Shown: positions 9,240 to 18,285, counted from the stretch's first letter. The stretch is DNA of 48,369 bases from Actinomadura sp. CNU-125 (GCF_001942465.1 NZ_MKJY01000421.1:1-48369); one strand, 5' to 3'. Numbers and translations: made by a program. The notes: generated by a model not told the origin, from the letters alone.

Positions 9240-9452
9240 TCAGGACTTCTTGCCCCGGGTCGCGCCGCCGCGACCGCGAAGGTTGACTCCGGACTCGGTC
9301 AGAATCCGGTGGATGAAGCCGTACGAGCGGCCGGTGGCGGCTGCCAGGGCGCGGATGCTCTCGCCGGCTTCGTACCTCTGCTTCAGGTCCGTCGCCAGCT
9401 TGTCGCGCTCGGCACCGGTCACGCGGGTGCCCTTCTTCAGGGTCTCGGCCAC
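9240..9452 (-). CDS. Small helix-turn-helix protein (Rv1473A-like)
   Basis: The best start is GTG at 9452, because GGGAGGT lies 5 nt upstream; this gives 70 residues (VAETLKKGTRVTGAERDKLA at the start). The core EAGESIRALAAATGRSYGF followed by IHRILTESGV is a compact HTH resembling a Hin/Lsr2-like recognition helix. The tail (LRGRGGATRGKKS) is basic. Proteins of this size and sequence are widely conserved in actinobacteria; I recall Rv1473A as the counterpart next to the ABC-F gene. It is likely a DNA-binding protein. It follows the ABC-F gene on the same strand after 116 nt. Its target is unknown. Confidence 0.85.
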   Translation of the reverse strand: MAETLKKGTRVTGAERDKLATDLKQRYEAGESIRALAAATGRSYGFIHRILTESGVNLRGRGGATRGKKS

Positions 9453-9568
9453 GAGTACCTCCCGTAGTGATGTGGTGACCGCTGCGTTATCCCCCGCCAT
9501 GATCAGTCATTCCCGGCCGTTCGGCTACCCACTCGGCGAGAAAAGATCTGCGGAAGATGCCGCGCAGG

Positions 9569-11167
9569 TCACGCAAGCGTCACCAGATCGGCAAACTCGT
9601 CACTCCAGATGTCCTCCACACCATCCGGAAGCAAGATCACTCTTTCCGGAGCGAGCGCGTCCACGGCGCCCTCGTCGTGGGTGACCAGGACGATGGCTCC
9701 GGCGAAGGTCCGCAGGGCCGCGAGGATCTCCTCCCGGCTGGCCGGATCGAGGTTGTTGGTGGGCTCGTCCAGGAGCAGGACGTTCGCGCTGGAGACCACG
9801 AGCATCGCCAGCGCCAGCCGGGTCTTCTCGCCGCCGGACAGCACGCCCGCGGGCTTGTCGACGTCGTCGCCGGAGAACAGGAACGAGCCCAGGATCTTGC
9901 GGACCTCGACGGGCGCCATACCGGGCGCGGCCGACTGCATGTTCTCCAGCACCGACCGGTCGACGTCCAGCGTCTCGTGCTCCTGGGCGTAGTAGCCGAG
10001 CCGCAGCCCGTGCCCGGCCTCGACGGTGCCGGTGTCGGCCTCGTCCACCCCTGCCAGCATGCGCAGGAGGGTCGTCTTGCCGGCGCCGTTCAGGCCGAGG
10101 ACGACCACGCGGCTGCCCTTGTCGATCGCGAGGTCGACGTCGGTGAAAATCTCCAAAGATCCGTACGATTTCGACAAACCCGTCGCGGTGAGGGGGGTTT
10201 TGCCGCACGGAGCCGGGTCCGGGAAGCGAATTTTGGCCACCTTGTCGGCCTGCCGCTCCCCCTCGACGCCCGCCAGGAGCTGCCGGGCACGGCGGTCCAT
10301 CTGCTGGGCCGCCTTGGCCTTGGTGGCCTTCGCGCGCATCTTGTCGGCCTGCGACAGCAGCGCGGTGGCCTGCCGCTGGGCGTTGGCGGTCTCGCGCTTG
10401 CGGCGCCGCTCGTCGGTCTCGCGCTGGTCGAGGTACTTCTTCCAGCCGACGTTGTAGATGTCGACGACGCTGCGGTTGGCGTCCAGGTGGAACACCCGGT
10501 TCACGACGGCGCCCAGCAGGTCGACGTCGTGGCTGATCACCACGAGCCCGCCCTGGTGCGACTTCAGGAAGTCGCGCAGCCAGACGACCGAGTCGGCGTC
10601 GAGGTGGTTGGTCGGCTCGTCCAGCAGCAGGGTGTCGGCGTCGGAGAACAGGATGCGGGCCAGCTCCACGCGCCGCCGCTGCCCGCCCGACAGGGTCCCG
10701 AGGGGCTGTCCCAGCACCCGGTCCGGCAGGCCGAGGCTGGAGGCGATCGAGGCGGCCTCGGCCTCCGCCGAGTAGCCGCCGAGCACGTGCAGCCGCTCCT
10801 CCAGCCGCCCGTACCGGCGCACGGCCTTGTCCCGCGCGCCCCCGGTGGCGGTGGCCATGGCCTCCTCGGCGGCCCGCAGGTCGCGGACGACCTCGTCGAG
10901 CCCGCGCGCCGACAGGATGCGGTCGCGGGCCAGCTCGTCCAGGTCGACGCCGCGGGGGTCCTGGGGGAGGTAGCCGATGGTGCCCGACGAGGTGACGGCG
11001 CCCTGGGCCGGGATCGCCTCCCCGGCCAGCACCTTGGTGAGGGTGGTCTTCCCCGCGCCGTTGCGCCCAACGAAGCCGACCCGGTCGCCGGGGTTGACCC
11101 GGAACGAGGCGGACTCGATCAGCAGCCGGGATCCGGCGCGCAGCTCGATGTCTTTCGCAATGATCAC
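9569..11167 (-). CDS. ABC-F family ATPase (ribosome-associated type)
   Basis: Two ATPase domains are joined with no membrane domain, the mark of ABC-F proteins that bind the ribosomal E site in translation or antibiotic protection. Walker A motifs are GRNGAGKTT and GLNGAGKTT; signatures are LSGGQRRRVELARILF and LSGGEKTRLALAML; both Walker B regions read LLLDEPTN with NHLD and NNLD. Between them, about residues 230-310, is a charged Arg/Lys/Gln-rich linker (ERRRKRETANAQRQATALLS). The GTG at 11167 is chosen because GGGGAG lies 9-10 nt upstream, giving 532 residues; the longer open frame to 11230 adds a non-family-like lead. The frame is clean throughout. I recall Rv1473 as the counterpart. Whether it gives macrolide-type resistance or a housekeeping role is open. 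Confidence 0.92.
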   Translation of the reverse strand: MIIAKDIELRAGSRLLIESASFRVNPGDRVGFVGRNGAGKTTLTKVLAGEAIPAQGAVTSSGTIGYLPQDPRGVDLDELARDRILSARGLDEVVRDLRAAEEAMATATGGARDKAVRRYGRLEERLHVLGGYSAEAEAASIASSLGLPDRVLGQPLGTLSGGQRRRVELARILFSDADTLLLDEPTNHLDADSVVWLRDFLKSHQGGLVVISHDVDLLGAVVNRVFHLDANRSVVDIYNVGWKKYLDQRETDERRRKRETANAQRQATALLSQADKMRAKATKAKAAQQMDRRARQLLAGVEGERQADKVAKIRFPDPAPCGKTPLTATGLSKSYGSLEIFTDVDLAIDKGSRVVVLGLNGAGKTTLLRMLAGVDEADTGTVEAGHGLRLGYYAQEHETLDVDRSVLENMQSAAPGMAPVEVRKILGSFLFSGDDVDKPAGVLSGGEKTRLALAMLVVSSANVLLLDEPTNNLDPASREEILAALRTFAGAIVLVTHDEGAVDALAPERVILLPDGVEDIWSDEFADLVTLA

Positions 11168-11447
11168 AGTGACAGGGCTCCCCTGGACGGGACGGTTCGA
11201 CGGGCAGGCGCACGAAACGGCGCGCCGCACGGTCCGGTGACCGGGGCGCGCCAGAACGGCCTGTCAGTTCGGGAGCGAAACCATCGGGCCAGTCTACGTG
11301 ACGGCATGCCGCGTCCGTCCCACCCTTTTCCACCGAAATCCGAGCAGGTGAGCTATTTCATTCCGGGTATGGGGAGGACGCACGGGTCAGCGCATGCGAC
11401 GGGGACGCCGGGCCGGAAACGGCCCACGACCAAGGAGCGTGGTCGAC

Positions 11448-12233
11448 ATGACGCACGTCACGAGAAACGCACCCGAGGGAACGCCCGACTGGCTGGACCT
11501 CGGTGTCCCGGACGTCGAGCGGGCCAAGTCGTTCTACGGCCCGATCTTCGGCTGGGAGTTCCGCGACACCGGCGCGGAGACCGGGCACTACAACCTGTGC
11601 CTGCTGCGCGGCGAGTCCGTCGCGGCGATGATGCAGAACCCCGACGAGGACGCGACCGACTTCTGGTGGGACGTCTACTTCGCCACCGACGACTGCGACG
11701 GCACGGTCGCCCGGGTCGCCGACGCGGGCGGCGAGGTGGTCGAGCCCGCGATGGACGTGATGGACCTCGGCCGGATGGCGATCGTCCGCGATCCGCAGGG
11801 CGCCCAGTTCGGGCTGTGGCAGGGCCGCGCGCACATCGGCTCCGCCTACGTGAACGAGCCGGGCTCGCTCGTCTGGAACGAGGTCGTCACCCCGGACCCG
11901 GAGGCCGCCCGGGACTTCTACGCGGCGGTGTTCGGGCACCAGGGCGAGCGGATGCCCGCGGAGGAGGCGGGCGGCATGGACTACACGGTCCTCAAGCGTC
12001 CCGACGGCCGTTACATCGGCGGCCTCATGGGCGAACCGGACGCCTCGTCGGCGTCCTGGCAGTCGTGCTTCGCGGTCGGGGACGCCGACGAGGCCGTCCG
12101 GCTGGTGCGCGAGGGCGGCGGCGCCGTCGACCAGGAACCGGTCGACTCGCCGTACGGGCGGTTCGCGTCCGTCCGCGACCCGTTCGGCGCCCGGTTCCAG
12201 GTGATGAAGCCCGCACCCGAACCGGTGGGCTGA
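11448..12233 (+). CDS. VOC-superfamily protein with two glyoxalase-like domains
   Basis: 261 residues with two tandem vicinal-oxygen-chelate domains: the first from GTPDWLDLGVPDVERAKSFY to RDPQGAQFGLW, the second from LVWNEVVTPDPEAARDFY to RDPFGARFQVM. This layout is common in Streptomyces for hydroxylase-like or bleomycin-resistance-like proteins of unknown substrate. AAGGAG 10 nt upstream of the ATG at 11448 fixes the start. The gene is divergent from the ABC-F gene, with 280 nt between, and convergent with the AIM24 operon, from which it is separated by a strong hairpin. No substrate can be named. Confidence 0.88.
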   Translation: MTHVTRNAPEGTPDWLDLGVPDVERAKSFYGPIFGWEFRDTGAETGHYNLCLLRGESVAAMMQNPDEDATDFWWDVYFATDDCDGTVARVADAGGEVVEPAMDVMDLGRMAIVRDPQGAQFGLWQGRAHIGSAYVNEPGSLVWNEVVTPDPEAARDFYAAVFGHQGERMPAEEAGGMDYTVLKRPDGRYIGGLMGEPDASSASWQSCFAVGDADEAVRLVREGGGAVDQEPVDSPYGRFASVRDPFGARFQVMKPAPEPVG

Positions 12234-12284
12234 ACTTCCGCCGCCGCGTCCGTCCCGCGGCCTCCGCGCCGGGGCCGGGCCGGG

Positions 12285-12322
12285 CCCGAGGGGCGGACGC
12301 CGCGTCCGTCCCGCCCCTCGGG
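12285..12322. terminator. Bidirectional terminator between VOC and AIM24 genes
   Basis: CCCGAGGGGCGG (12285-12296) and CCGCCCCTCGGG (12311-12322) are perfect 12-bp arms; inside, GGAC and GTCC pair around GCCGC. The hairpin lies between two convergent stop codons. Confidence 0.75.
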
Positions 12323-12344
12323 TCCGCGAGCCCGCCCGCCGCCG

Positions 12345-13106
12345 TCAGTCCTGGCGTTCGGCGGCCAGGCGCTGGTTGATCGTGTGCTGGAGGCGCTGCA
12401 GGCCGGACGTGCCGACCATCCCGATCTGGCCTTCGAGGTCGCGCAGCAGGACGTCCTCGTTCATCACGACCTCCGACGACTGCATCAGCACGGTTCCCTG
12501 GCCGGTGAAGTCGAACTGGTGCTCCTCGCCGGACGCGCCGCCGATGCCGAACGCGGCCCGCGCGGCGCCGAGCACGCCCCGCATGTACGAGTGGTCGTAG
12601 TGGTGGCACGGGGACGGGCAGTCGGCCCAGCCGAGCAGCGCCTGCGGGTCCACCCGGACGGGCGGCTCGACGAAGTGGACGGGCCCGTTCGACGCGGCCA
12701 CGAACCGTCCGGTGCCGATCAGCGTGAGGAAGCCCGGGATGATCGACTGCTTCAGTTCCAGTCCCGGTTCGAACGCCAGCAGGTTGCCCGCCCGGACGGT
12801 GAGGTTGCCGTCGTCGAGGTCGAAGGAGTTCACGTCGAACCCCCGGTCGGCCAGCAGGAGCTTGCCCTGCCCCTGCGCGACGATCCAGTCCTGCGCGTAC
12901 AGCGGGGAGTTGAACGTGTGCGCGACGAGCGCGTCGAGCGGACCGGCCGACAGCGCCTCGAACTTGATCCGCCCGTAGTAGGCGATCATCTTGCCTTTCT
13001 GCGCGAACCACTGCCCGTTGAGGTCCACGCTGAAGGCGTAGGGGTTGACGTTGTCGTTGGCCGGCAGCGTCCCGGGGTTCCAGGTCTGCGTGCCGTAGCT
13101 GGTCAC
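12345..13106 (-). CDS. AIM24-family protein (third gene of operon)
   Basis: 253 residues of the AIM24/DUF124 family, a beta-rich trimeric fold. Typical features are the repeated glycine-rich turns and the pattern VHTFNSPLYAQDWIVAQGQG then FEPGLELKQSI. It differs from its two upstream neighbours by an N-terminal extension and an insert with Cys and His residues (WADCPSPCHHYDHSY, about residue 165-180). Its start is 2 nt past the stop of the preceding gene, so the three form one operon. Bacterial function is unknown; the yeast name refers to a mitochondrial inner-membrane protein, which says little about this host. Confidence 0.88.
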   Translation of the reverse strand: MTSYGTQTWNPGTLPANDNVNPYAFSVDLNGQWFAQKGKMIAYYGRIKFEALSAGPLDALVAHTFNSPLYAQDWIVAQGQGKLLLADRGFDVNSFDLDDGNLTVRAGNLLAFEPGLELKQSIIPGFLTLIGTGRFVAASNGPVHFVEPPVRVDPQALLGWADCPSPCHHYDHSYMRGVLGAARAAFGIGGASGEEHQFDFTGQGTVLMQSSEVVMNEDVLLRDLEGQIGMVGTSGLQRLQHTINQRLAAERQD

Positions 13107-13108
13107 GG

Positions 13109-13762
13109 TCAGATCTTCCTCTCGCTGGCCTGGACGTAGACGACCCCGGAGCCGCTCAGTTCGAGCTGGAACGCCTCCCCGGAGCCGCGGCCCACCAGGT
13201 CGCGGATCCCGACGGCGGTGCTCAGCTTGTTCTGCACCTGGCCGCGGTGCCCGACGTACGCCTGCGGGTCGACGTGGACGGGACGCTGCGGGGTGATCGG
13301 CATCTCCATCACGCCGCCGTGCGAGAGCAGCGCGCAGGAGCCCTGCCCGGACAGGGTCGTGGTGAACAGGCCCTGGCCGGTGACCGCGCCGCGGATGACG
13401 CCGCGGACGCCGCCCTGCTCGCCCATGAACATCGTCCCGACCTGCAGGCTCGCGTCGTGCACGAGGAGCCGGTCGGCCTCGACGTAGAGGGTGTCGGTGC
13501 CGTCGAGTTCGACGGTCGTGACCTCCATGCCCGCGTGCCCGAACATCACCTGGCCCTGCCCGGTGACGTGCATCATCGACGTGCGCTCGCCCGCGACGGC
13601 CCGTCCGATGGTCTGGCCCAGGCCCTGCCCGGCGGTGGCGGACGGCGCGAACGACACGGGGCCGCTGTAGCCGAGCATCGCCCCGCGCTTGCTGTACACT
13701 TCGCGCCCCGGGCCGACCTGCACCTGGAGCATCTTGGAGTTGATCGACTGGTATCCCGGCAT
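13109..13762 (-). CDS. AIM24-family protein (second gene of operon)
   Basis: 217 residues, starting MPGYQSINSKMLQVQVGPGR. The conserved turns include RTSMMHVTGQGQVMFG, LYVEADRLLVHD and HVDPQAYVGHRGQVQ. The GQG-containing repeats are typical of AIM24 proteins. Its ATG shares one base with the stop of the upstream AIM24 gene (TGATG), which suggests translational coupling. It is clearly paralogous to the first gene (YVESESLLALD and VDPHAYVGHIGRL there). Function unknown. Confidence 0.9.
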   Translation of the reverse strand: MPGYQSINSKMLQVQVGPGREVYSKRGAMLGYSGPVSFAPSATAGQGLGQTIGRAVAGERTSMMHVTGQGQVMFGHAGMEVTTVELDGTDTLYVEADRLLVHDASLQVGTMFMGEQGGVRGVIRGAVTGQGLFTTTLSGQGSCALLSHGGVMEMPITPQRPVHVDPQAYVGHRGQVQNKLSTAVGIRDLVGRGSGEAFQLELSGSGVVYVQASERKI

Positions 13763-14400
13763 CACATCTCCAGAATTCCGCCGCGCTCGGCAGGCTGCAC
13801 GTAGACGAGGCCGTGGCCCTGGTACCGGAACTGGACGCTCTCGCCCGACCCGTGACCGAGGACGGTCCGGAAGTTGACGTCGGTGACGACGTCCTGTTCG
13901 AGCCGCCCGATGTGCCCGACGTAGGCGTGCGGGTCGACGCTGAGCGGCGTCTGCGGCGTCACCTCGAGGGCGATCGCGGGGCCGTCCGACAGGATCGCGG
14001 CCGTCCCGTGCCCCTCCACCTTGGTCGTCGCCAGGCCCTGCCCGGTGCCCATGCCGCGCAGCCCGACGAAGTGCACGCCGGTCTGCAGTCCGCCGTCCAG
14101 GGCGAGGAGGCTCTCGGACTCCACGTAGAGGGTGTCTCCGGCGAGCTGGACGAGCGTGACCTCGGTCGCCTCGCTCGCCAGGTACACCGTCCCCTGGCCG
14201 CTGACCTCCATGAGGGTCATGCCCTCGCCCGCTATCTTGCGCTTGAGCGCGCCGCGCAGGCCCTCGCCGCCGCTCATGCCCTGCCGCTTGAAGGCCATCT
14301 GCCCCTCGTAGGCGACCATGGCGCCGTTCAGCGCCCTGATCGATTCGCCCGCGAGATCGACGGCCAGCATCTTGGAGCCGTTCAATCGAAATTGCGCCAC
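13762..14400 (-). CDS. AIM24-family protein (first gene of operon)
   Basis: 212 residues from the GTG at 14400 (VAQFRLNGSKMLAVDLAGES). No Shine-Dalgarno precedes this GTG, while TATGTTAT lies 8-15 nt upstream on the same strand, so translation may be leaderless. Conserved AIM24 patterns are EGMTLMEVSGQGTVYLA, YVESESLLALDGGL and VDPHAYVGHIGRLEQD. A longer open frame goes back to 14619, but its extra residues do not resemble the family and overlap the divergent gene. It heads a three-paralogue operon; a hetero-oligomer is a reasonable inference. Confidence 0.87.
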   Translation of the reverse strand: MAQFRLNGSKMLAVDLAGESIRALNGAMVAYEGQMAFKRQGMSGGEGLRGALKRKIAGEGMTLMEVSGQGTVYLASEATEVTLVQLAGDTLYVESESLLALDGGLQTGVHFVGLRGMGTGQGLATTKVEGHGTAAILSDGPAIALEVTPQTPLSVDPHAYVGHIGRLEQDVVTDVNFRTVLGHGSGESVQFRYQGHGLVYVQPAERGGILEM

Positions 14401-14506
14401 GGGCCGATAACATACCGGCCTGCCCCCGCCCAACCCCAGGCATCGGCCGTGAGCGGCCCGGCGCGTTGCGGGCGGACCCGCCCGGTGATCGGGGAAGATG
14501 ACCTCC

Positions 14507-14901
14507 ATGTGGATCGCTCCCGAACGCCGCAGCATCAGCCGGTGGGCCGTCCCCGGCCTCGTCCTGGCCGCCGCGGTGGTGGTCGGCGCCGTGCTCGCCG
14601 CCGACGGCCGCACCGGCACCGGACTCGTCGCGCTCTGCGCGCTCGCCGGGTACGCGGGGCTGCTGGCGCACCGGCGGCACGACGGCGGCCCGGCGTTCGG
14701 CGAGGGCTTCGGTTCCGGGCACCGGACGCGCGCGCACCGGCGCGGCGCGCCGTCACCGGGGACGTACTGACCGTCGCCGTGGTCGCCGCGCTGATCGTGC
14801 AGGCGCTGCGCGGCGCCGAGATCGCCCCGTACGCGTGGCTCGCGGCCCTCGCGGGCGGCACCTACCTGCTGGCGGCGCTGTTCGCCGGACGCGACCTGTG
14901 A
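14507..14901 (+). CDS. Small integral membrane protein (frameshifted)
   Basis: The first half has two membrane segments (WAVPGLVLAAAVVVGAVLAA and GLVALCALAGYAGLLA). After a frame change near 14720-14760 two more follow (GDVLTVAVVAALIVQALRG and YAWLAALAGGTYLLAALFAG), ending at 14901. ATG 14507 is preferred over ATG 14498 because GGGGAAG is then 10 nt upstream. About 130 residues with four spans. It resembles no family I can name; divergent from the AIM24 operon. Confidence 0.6.
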
Positions 14902-14917
14902 TCATCACTTATGATCA
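14899..14917. promoter_or_regulatory. Palindrome upstream of the EAL/CBS gene
   Basis: TGATCAT and ATGATCA flank CACTT, a perfect 7-bp inverted repeat in a locally AT-rich stretch, about 90 nt before the next start. It may be an operator; it also includes the upstream stop codon. Confidence 0.35.
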
Positions 14918-15004
14918 TGCGGGGCGCTCCTGACCTGGCGAATTGTGCGTTAACACTTCCTGACAACTGAGGTTTCGGACGTTTGGAAGCGGCATCATGC
15001 GGAT

Positions 15005-16208
15005 GTGTCAGCCCTTGATGTACTTCTCCCGGCCCGTGCCGTGTTCCACCCGGTCGTCGACCTGGGCACCGGGACCGTCGTGGCCGTTGAGGCGCACGCG
15101 GGCCCGGCTGCGGCCCCGTCCGCCGGGCCCTTTCCGGAGGGGACCCCGTACGCCGATCACGGTTCGGGCGGGTACCCGGTGCCGTCCGCTTCCCCGGCCT
15201 GGACCGACCCCGCCGCCGAGGACGTCCGCGCGCCGTCGAGGCGGCGGGCGCGGCGGCGGAGCTGGGCACCCGGCTGCCGCTGCTGATCGGCCTGCGCGCC
15301 GAGACGCTCGCCGCGGGCGCGAGCACGTCCTGGAGGAGCTGCACCACGGGCTCGGCGGGACCGGCCGCCGCCCGGGCGAGATCATCCTGTGCGCGACCGG
15401 CGGCTATCCGCCCGCGACCCGGCCCGCGGTGGCGGCGCGCTCGGCGGGCTGCGCCGGGCCGGCTACCTCGTCGGGCTCGCCGGGCGCGCGCCGCGCACGC
15501 GCCGCTGGATCTGCTCGCCGACGTCCGCGCCGCTACGTGCTCAAGCTCGACGCCGACCTGGCCCGCCGGGCGCCCGGCGAACCGCGCCGTTCCGCGCTCG
15601 CCGCGAGCCTGATGGAACTGGCGCACCGGCTGGAGACGCACGTGCTCGCGCCCGGGCTGGAGACCCAGGACCAGGTGCTGCACCTGCGCGGGCTCGGCGC
15701 GCGGCTCGCGCAGGGACCCGTCCTCGCCCCGCCGGAGTGGCGGCCCGGCATGCCGGTCAGCGTGCCCGTCGCGGCGCACGAGGAGCCTGCGGGGCGGCTC
15801 GGCCACGCCGCGCTCGGGCCCCGGGTGTCGGAGTTCACGCTGCCCGCGATCACGATGCCGCACACCGCCACCGCCGACGAGGTGCTGGACGCGCTGAACG
15901 CCGAGACGGGCGTGACCAGCATCGTCCTCGTGGACGAGCGGCAGCGCCCGTACGCCACCGTCGACCGGACGCGGTTCCTGCTGCGGTTGTCGGGCCCGTA
16001 CGGGCACGCGCTGCACGCCCACCGCCCGGCGGCGCGGCACGCCGACCCGCCGCGCCCGGTGCCGCGCACCGTCCCGGCGGTCGCGGCGCTGCGGGCGGCG
16101 GGCCGGGAGAACGACCGGGTCTACGACGACCTGGTGGTGGTGGACGAGGTGGGCCGCTGCCTGGGCATCGTCCGGGTCGCCGACCTGATCCGCGGCCTGT
16201 CTCCCTGA
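15005..16208 (+). CDS. Degenerate EAL-like domain plus CBS-like C-terminal region (heavily frameshifted)
   Basis: The GTG at 15005 begins SALDVLLPARAVFHPVVDLG and TGTVVAVEA, which resembles the opening of an EAL phosphodiesterase domain. Further EAL-like pieces (RLPLLIGLRAETLAAG, RYVLKLDADLARRAPGEP, LETHVLAPGLETQDQVLHL) lie in three different frames, with shifts near 15228, 15318, 15432, 15495 and 15527. From 15530 the frame is clean to 16208. The last 130 residues (TLPAITMPHTATADEVLDAL to VVVDEVGRCLGIVRVADLI) look like a pair of CBS modules. The metal-binding residues of active EAL enzymes are not evident, so it may sense c-di-GMP or nucleotides without cleaving. Five shifts within 300 nt leave real decay possible. 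Confidence 0.6.
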
Positions 16209-16233
16209 GCGGCCGCCTGCGGCCCGCGGCGGA

Positions 16234-16902
16234 TCACCTGGGTCCGGGACGACCGGCGGGGCCTTCCAGGCCCTCCGCGGCCGTCTCCTGCGCGAGGATG
16301 GCCGCCTGGACGCGGCTGCGCAGCCCGAGTTTCGCCAGAATGCGGCTGACGTGCGTTTTCGTGGTCGTCTCGGCCATATCGAGGCGCGCCGCGATCTCCC
16401 CGTTCGGCAGGCCCTCGCCCAGGCAGCGGAACACCTCGCGCTCGCGCGGCGTCAGATCCGCCAGCCCCGGGACGGGCGCGGGCGCCGCCGGGCGCCCCGC
16501 GAACGCGCCGATCAGCCGCCGGGTCACCTTCGGCGCGATGATCCCCTCCCCCGCCGCCACCGTGCGCACCGCCTCGACGAGCCGGTCGGCGTCGACGTCC
16601 TTGAGCAGGAACCCGGACGCGCCCGCCCGCAGCGCGCCGAACACGTACTCGTCCACGTCGAACGTCGTCAGCACGAGCACGTCGGTGAACCCGGCGATCT
16701 CCCGGGTGGCGGCGATGCCGTCCAGTTTCGGCATCCGCACGTCCATCAGGACCACGTCCGGGCGCAGCTCGCGGGCCAGCTCCACCGCCCGCTCCCCGTC
16801 GGCGGCCTCGCCGACCACCCGCACGCCGGGCGCGGCGCCCAGGATCAGGACCAGCCCGGCGCGCACCGCCGCCTGGTCGTCGGCCACCAGCACCTCGATC
16901 AC
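16234..16902 (-). CDS. NarL/LuxR-type response regulator
   Basis: 222 residues. The receiver domain has the acidic pair at residues 8-9 (VLVADDQ), the phosphorylation site Asp54 in VVLMDVRMP, Thr in VLVLTTF and Lys in FLLKD. The C-terminal LuxR HTH runs from DLTPREREVFRCLGEGL to THVSRILAKLGLRSRVQAA. It is encoded just after its kinase, with ATGA overlap (16899-16902), so the pair is one unit. The output targets are unknown; the divergent small membrane genes at 18286-19024 are the nearest candidates. Confidence 0.93.
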   Translation of the reverse strand: MIEVLVADDQAAVRAGLVLILGAAPGVRVVGEAADGERAVELARELRPDVVLMDVRMPKLDGIAATREIAGFTDVLVLTTFDVDEYVFGALRAGASGFLLKDVDADRLVEAVRTVAAGEGIIAPKVTRRLIGAFAGRPAAPAPVPGLADLTPREREVFRCLGEGLPNGEIAARLDMAETTTKTHVSRILAKLGLRSRVQAAILAQETAAEGLEGPAGRPGPR

Positions 16903-18125
16903 GAGGCCACCTCCCTGTCGGCGGGCGGATCGGCGGGCAGTTCGGCGCGCACCCGCCAGCGGGAGCCGTCCGGCCCCGGCCAGGGTCCCGCGTCGAACCG
17001 TCCGCCGAGCAGCGTCGCCCGCTCCCGCATCCCGATCAGCCCGCTGCCCGTCCCGGGCAGCCGTGCGCCGTCCGTCCCGAGCGGGCTCAGCACGTCGATC
17101 GTCACGCCGCCCCGCACGTACTCCACCACCACGTCCGCGCTCCCGGGACCGGCGTGCTTCAGCGCGTTCGTCAGCGACTCCTGCACGATCCGGTAGGCGG
17201 CCAGCTCGACCGCCGCGGGCAGCTCCGGCGGTTCCCCGGCGACCTGCAGCCGCGCCGACAGGTCGCTGCGCGACGTGCGCGCCACCAGCCGTCCGAGCTC
17301 GGACAGCCGCGGCTGCGCGGGCGGGTCGGCGCCCTCCTCGCCCGCGTCGCCGTCGCGCAGCAGCCCGATCATCCGGCGCATCTCCGCGAGCCCCTGCACG
17401 CTGTTCTCGCGGATCACCTCCAGGGACCGGTCCAGCGTCTCCCGGTCCAGGTCACGGACCTTGAGGACGGCCGAGGAGTGCAGCGCCACCGCGCTCAGAT
17501 GGTTGGCGACGACGTCGTGCAGCTCCCGCGCCATCCGGGCCCGCTCGGCCCCGACGGCGGCGCGCCGGTCGAGCTCGGCGAGCCGCGCGACCTGCTCGGC
17601 GCGCAGCCGCTCCGCCTCGGCCCGCGACCGGTGCTCCCGGACGGCCATCGCGGTCAGCACCGGCGCCACCCAGGTGATCCCGGCGACCGCGCCCAGCAGC
17701 ACCACCACCGACAGGCCGCCCTCCAGCGCTCCCGCGACCACCAGCGCGCCCATGGCCGCCGCGACGGCCAGCGTCGCCGCGATCGTCACGCCGAGCAGCC
17801 ACTCCGCGGTCCGCCGCCGCCCGTACAGGCTCGCCGCGTACAGCGCGTCCCCGTAGATCATCAGCGTGGCGAGGCTCGGCCCGAGCACCACGTCCAGGAC
17901 GTTGAACGGGGTCGCCACCGCCAGCCCGGTCAGCGGCGCCTTCCGCCGCAGCAGCATCGCCGCGCACAGCCCGGCCAGCGGCACGACCCGCAGCACCAGC
18001 GGCGGCGACGCGCCCGAGAACTTCACATAGCCGTCCGCGACGATCATCACCAGCCCGGCGGCCAGGGACGCCGCGGCGATGAGCGCGTCCTGCGGGGTGG
18101 TCAGCCGGCGGGCGGAAACGAGCAC
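16899..18125 (-). CDS. NarL-family sensor histidine kinase
   Basis: 408 residues from the GTG at 18125. The first 165 residues hold about five membrane segments without a large outside loop, so it probably senses a membrane or intracellular signal. A short coiled coil leads to the HisKA_3 dimerisation helix with the phospho-acceptor His203 (ARMARELHDVVANHLSAVAL), then the ATPase domain with YRIVQESLTNALKHAG (N box) and GSGLIGMRERATLLGG (G box). It is typical of actinobacterial two-component systems of unknown signal. It overlaps its response regulator by 4 nt. Confidence 0.92.
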   Translation of the reverse strand: MLVSARRLTTPQDALIAAASLAAGLVMIVADGYVKFSGASPPLVLRVVPLAGLCAAMLLRRKAPLTGLAVATPFNVLDVVLGPSLATLMIYGDALYAASLYGRRRTAEWLLGVTIAATLAVAAAMGALVVAGALEGGLSVVVLLGAVAGITWVAPVLTAMAVREHRSRAEAERLRAEQVARLAELDRRAAVGAERARMARELHDVVANHLSAVALHSSAVLKVRDLDRETLDRSLEVIRENSVQGLAEMRRMIGLLRDGDAGEEGADPPAQPRLSELGRLVARTSRSDLSARLQVAGEPPELPAAVELAAYRIVQESLTNALKHAGPGSADVVVEYVRGGVTIDVLSPLGTDGARLPGTGSGLIGMRERATLLGGRFDAGPWPGPDGSRWRVRAELPADPPADREVAS

Positions 18126-18285
18126 GTTCCCATCTCAGCACCTCCCGGGACGTGCCGCGTCCACCCGCGTGAGGGTCGCCCGTACATCCTTCGGACGACC
18201 CGCGAAACGTCACCGCGGACGACGCGCCGGGCATCCGGCGTGCCCGACGCTTGAGGGGTACCGCCAGTTCGGAAGGGACGGCCCC

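Noticed and set aside
9557..12379. A 940-codon open frame on the plus strand
   Set aside because: It runs antisense to the ABC-F gene and across the VOC gene in the wrong frame; no family motifs, low-complexity composition.
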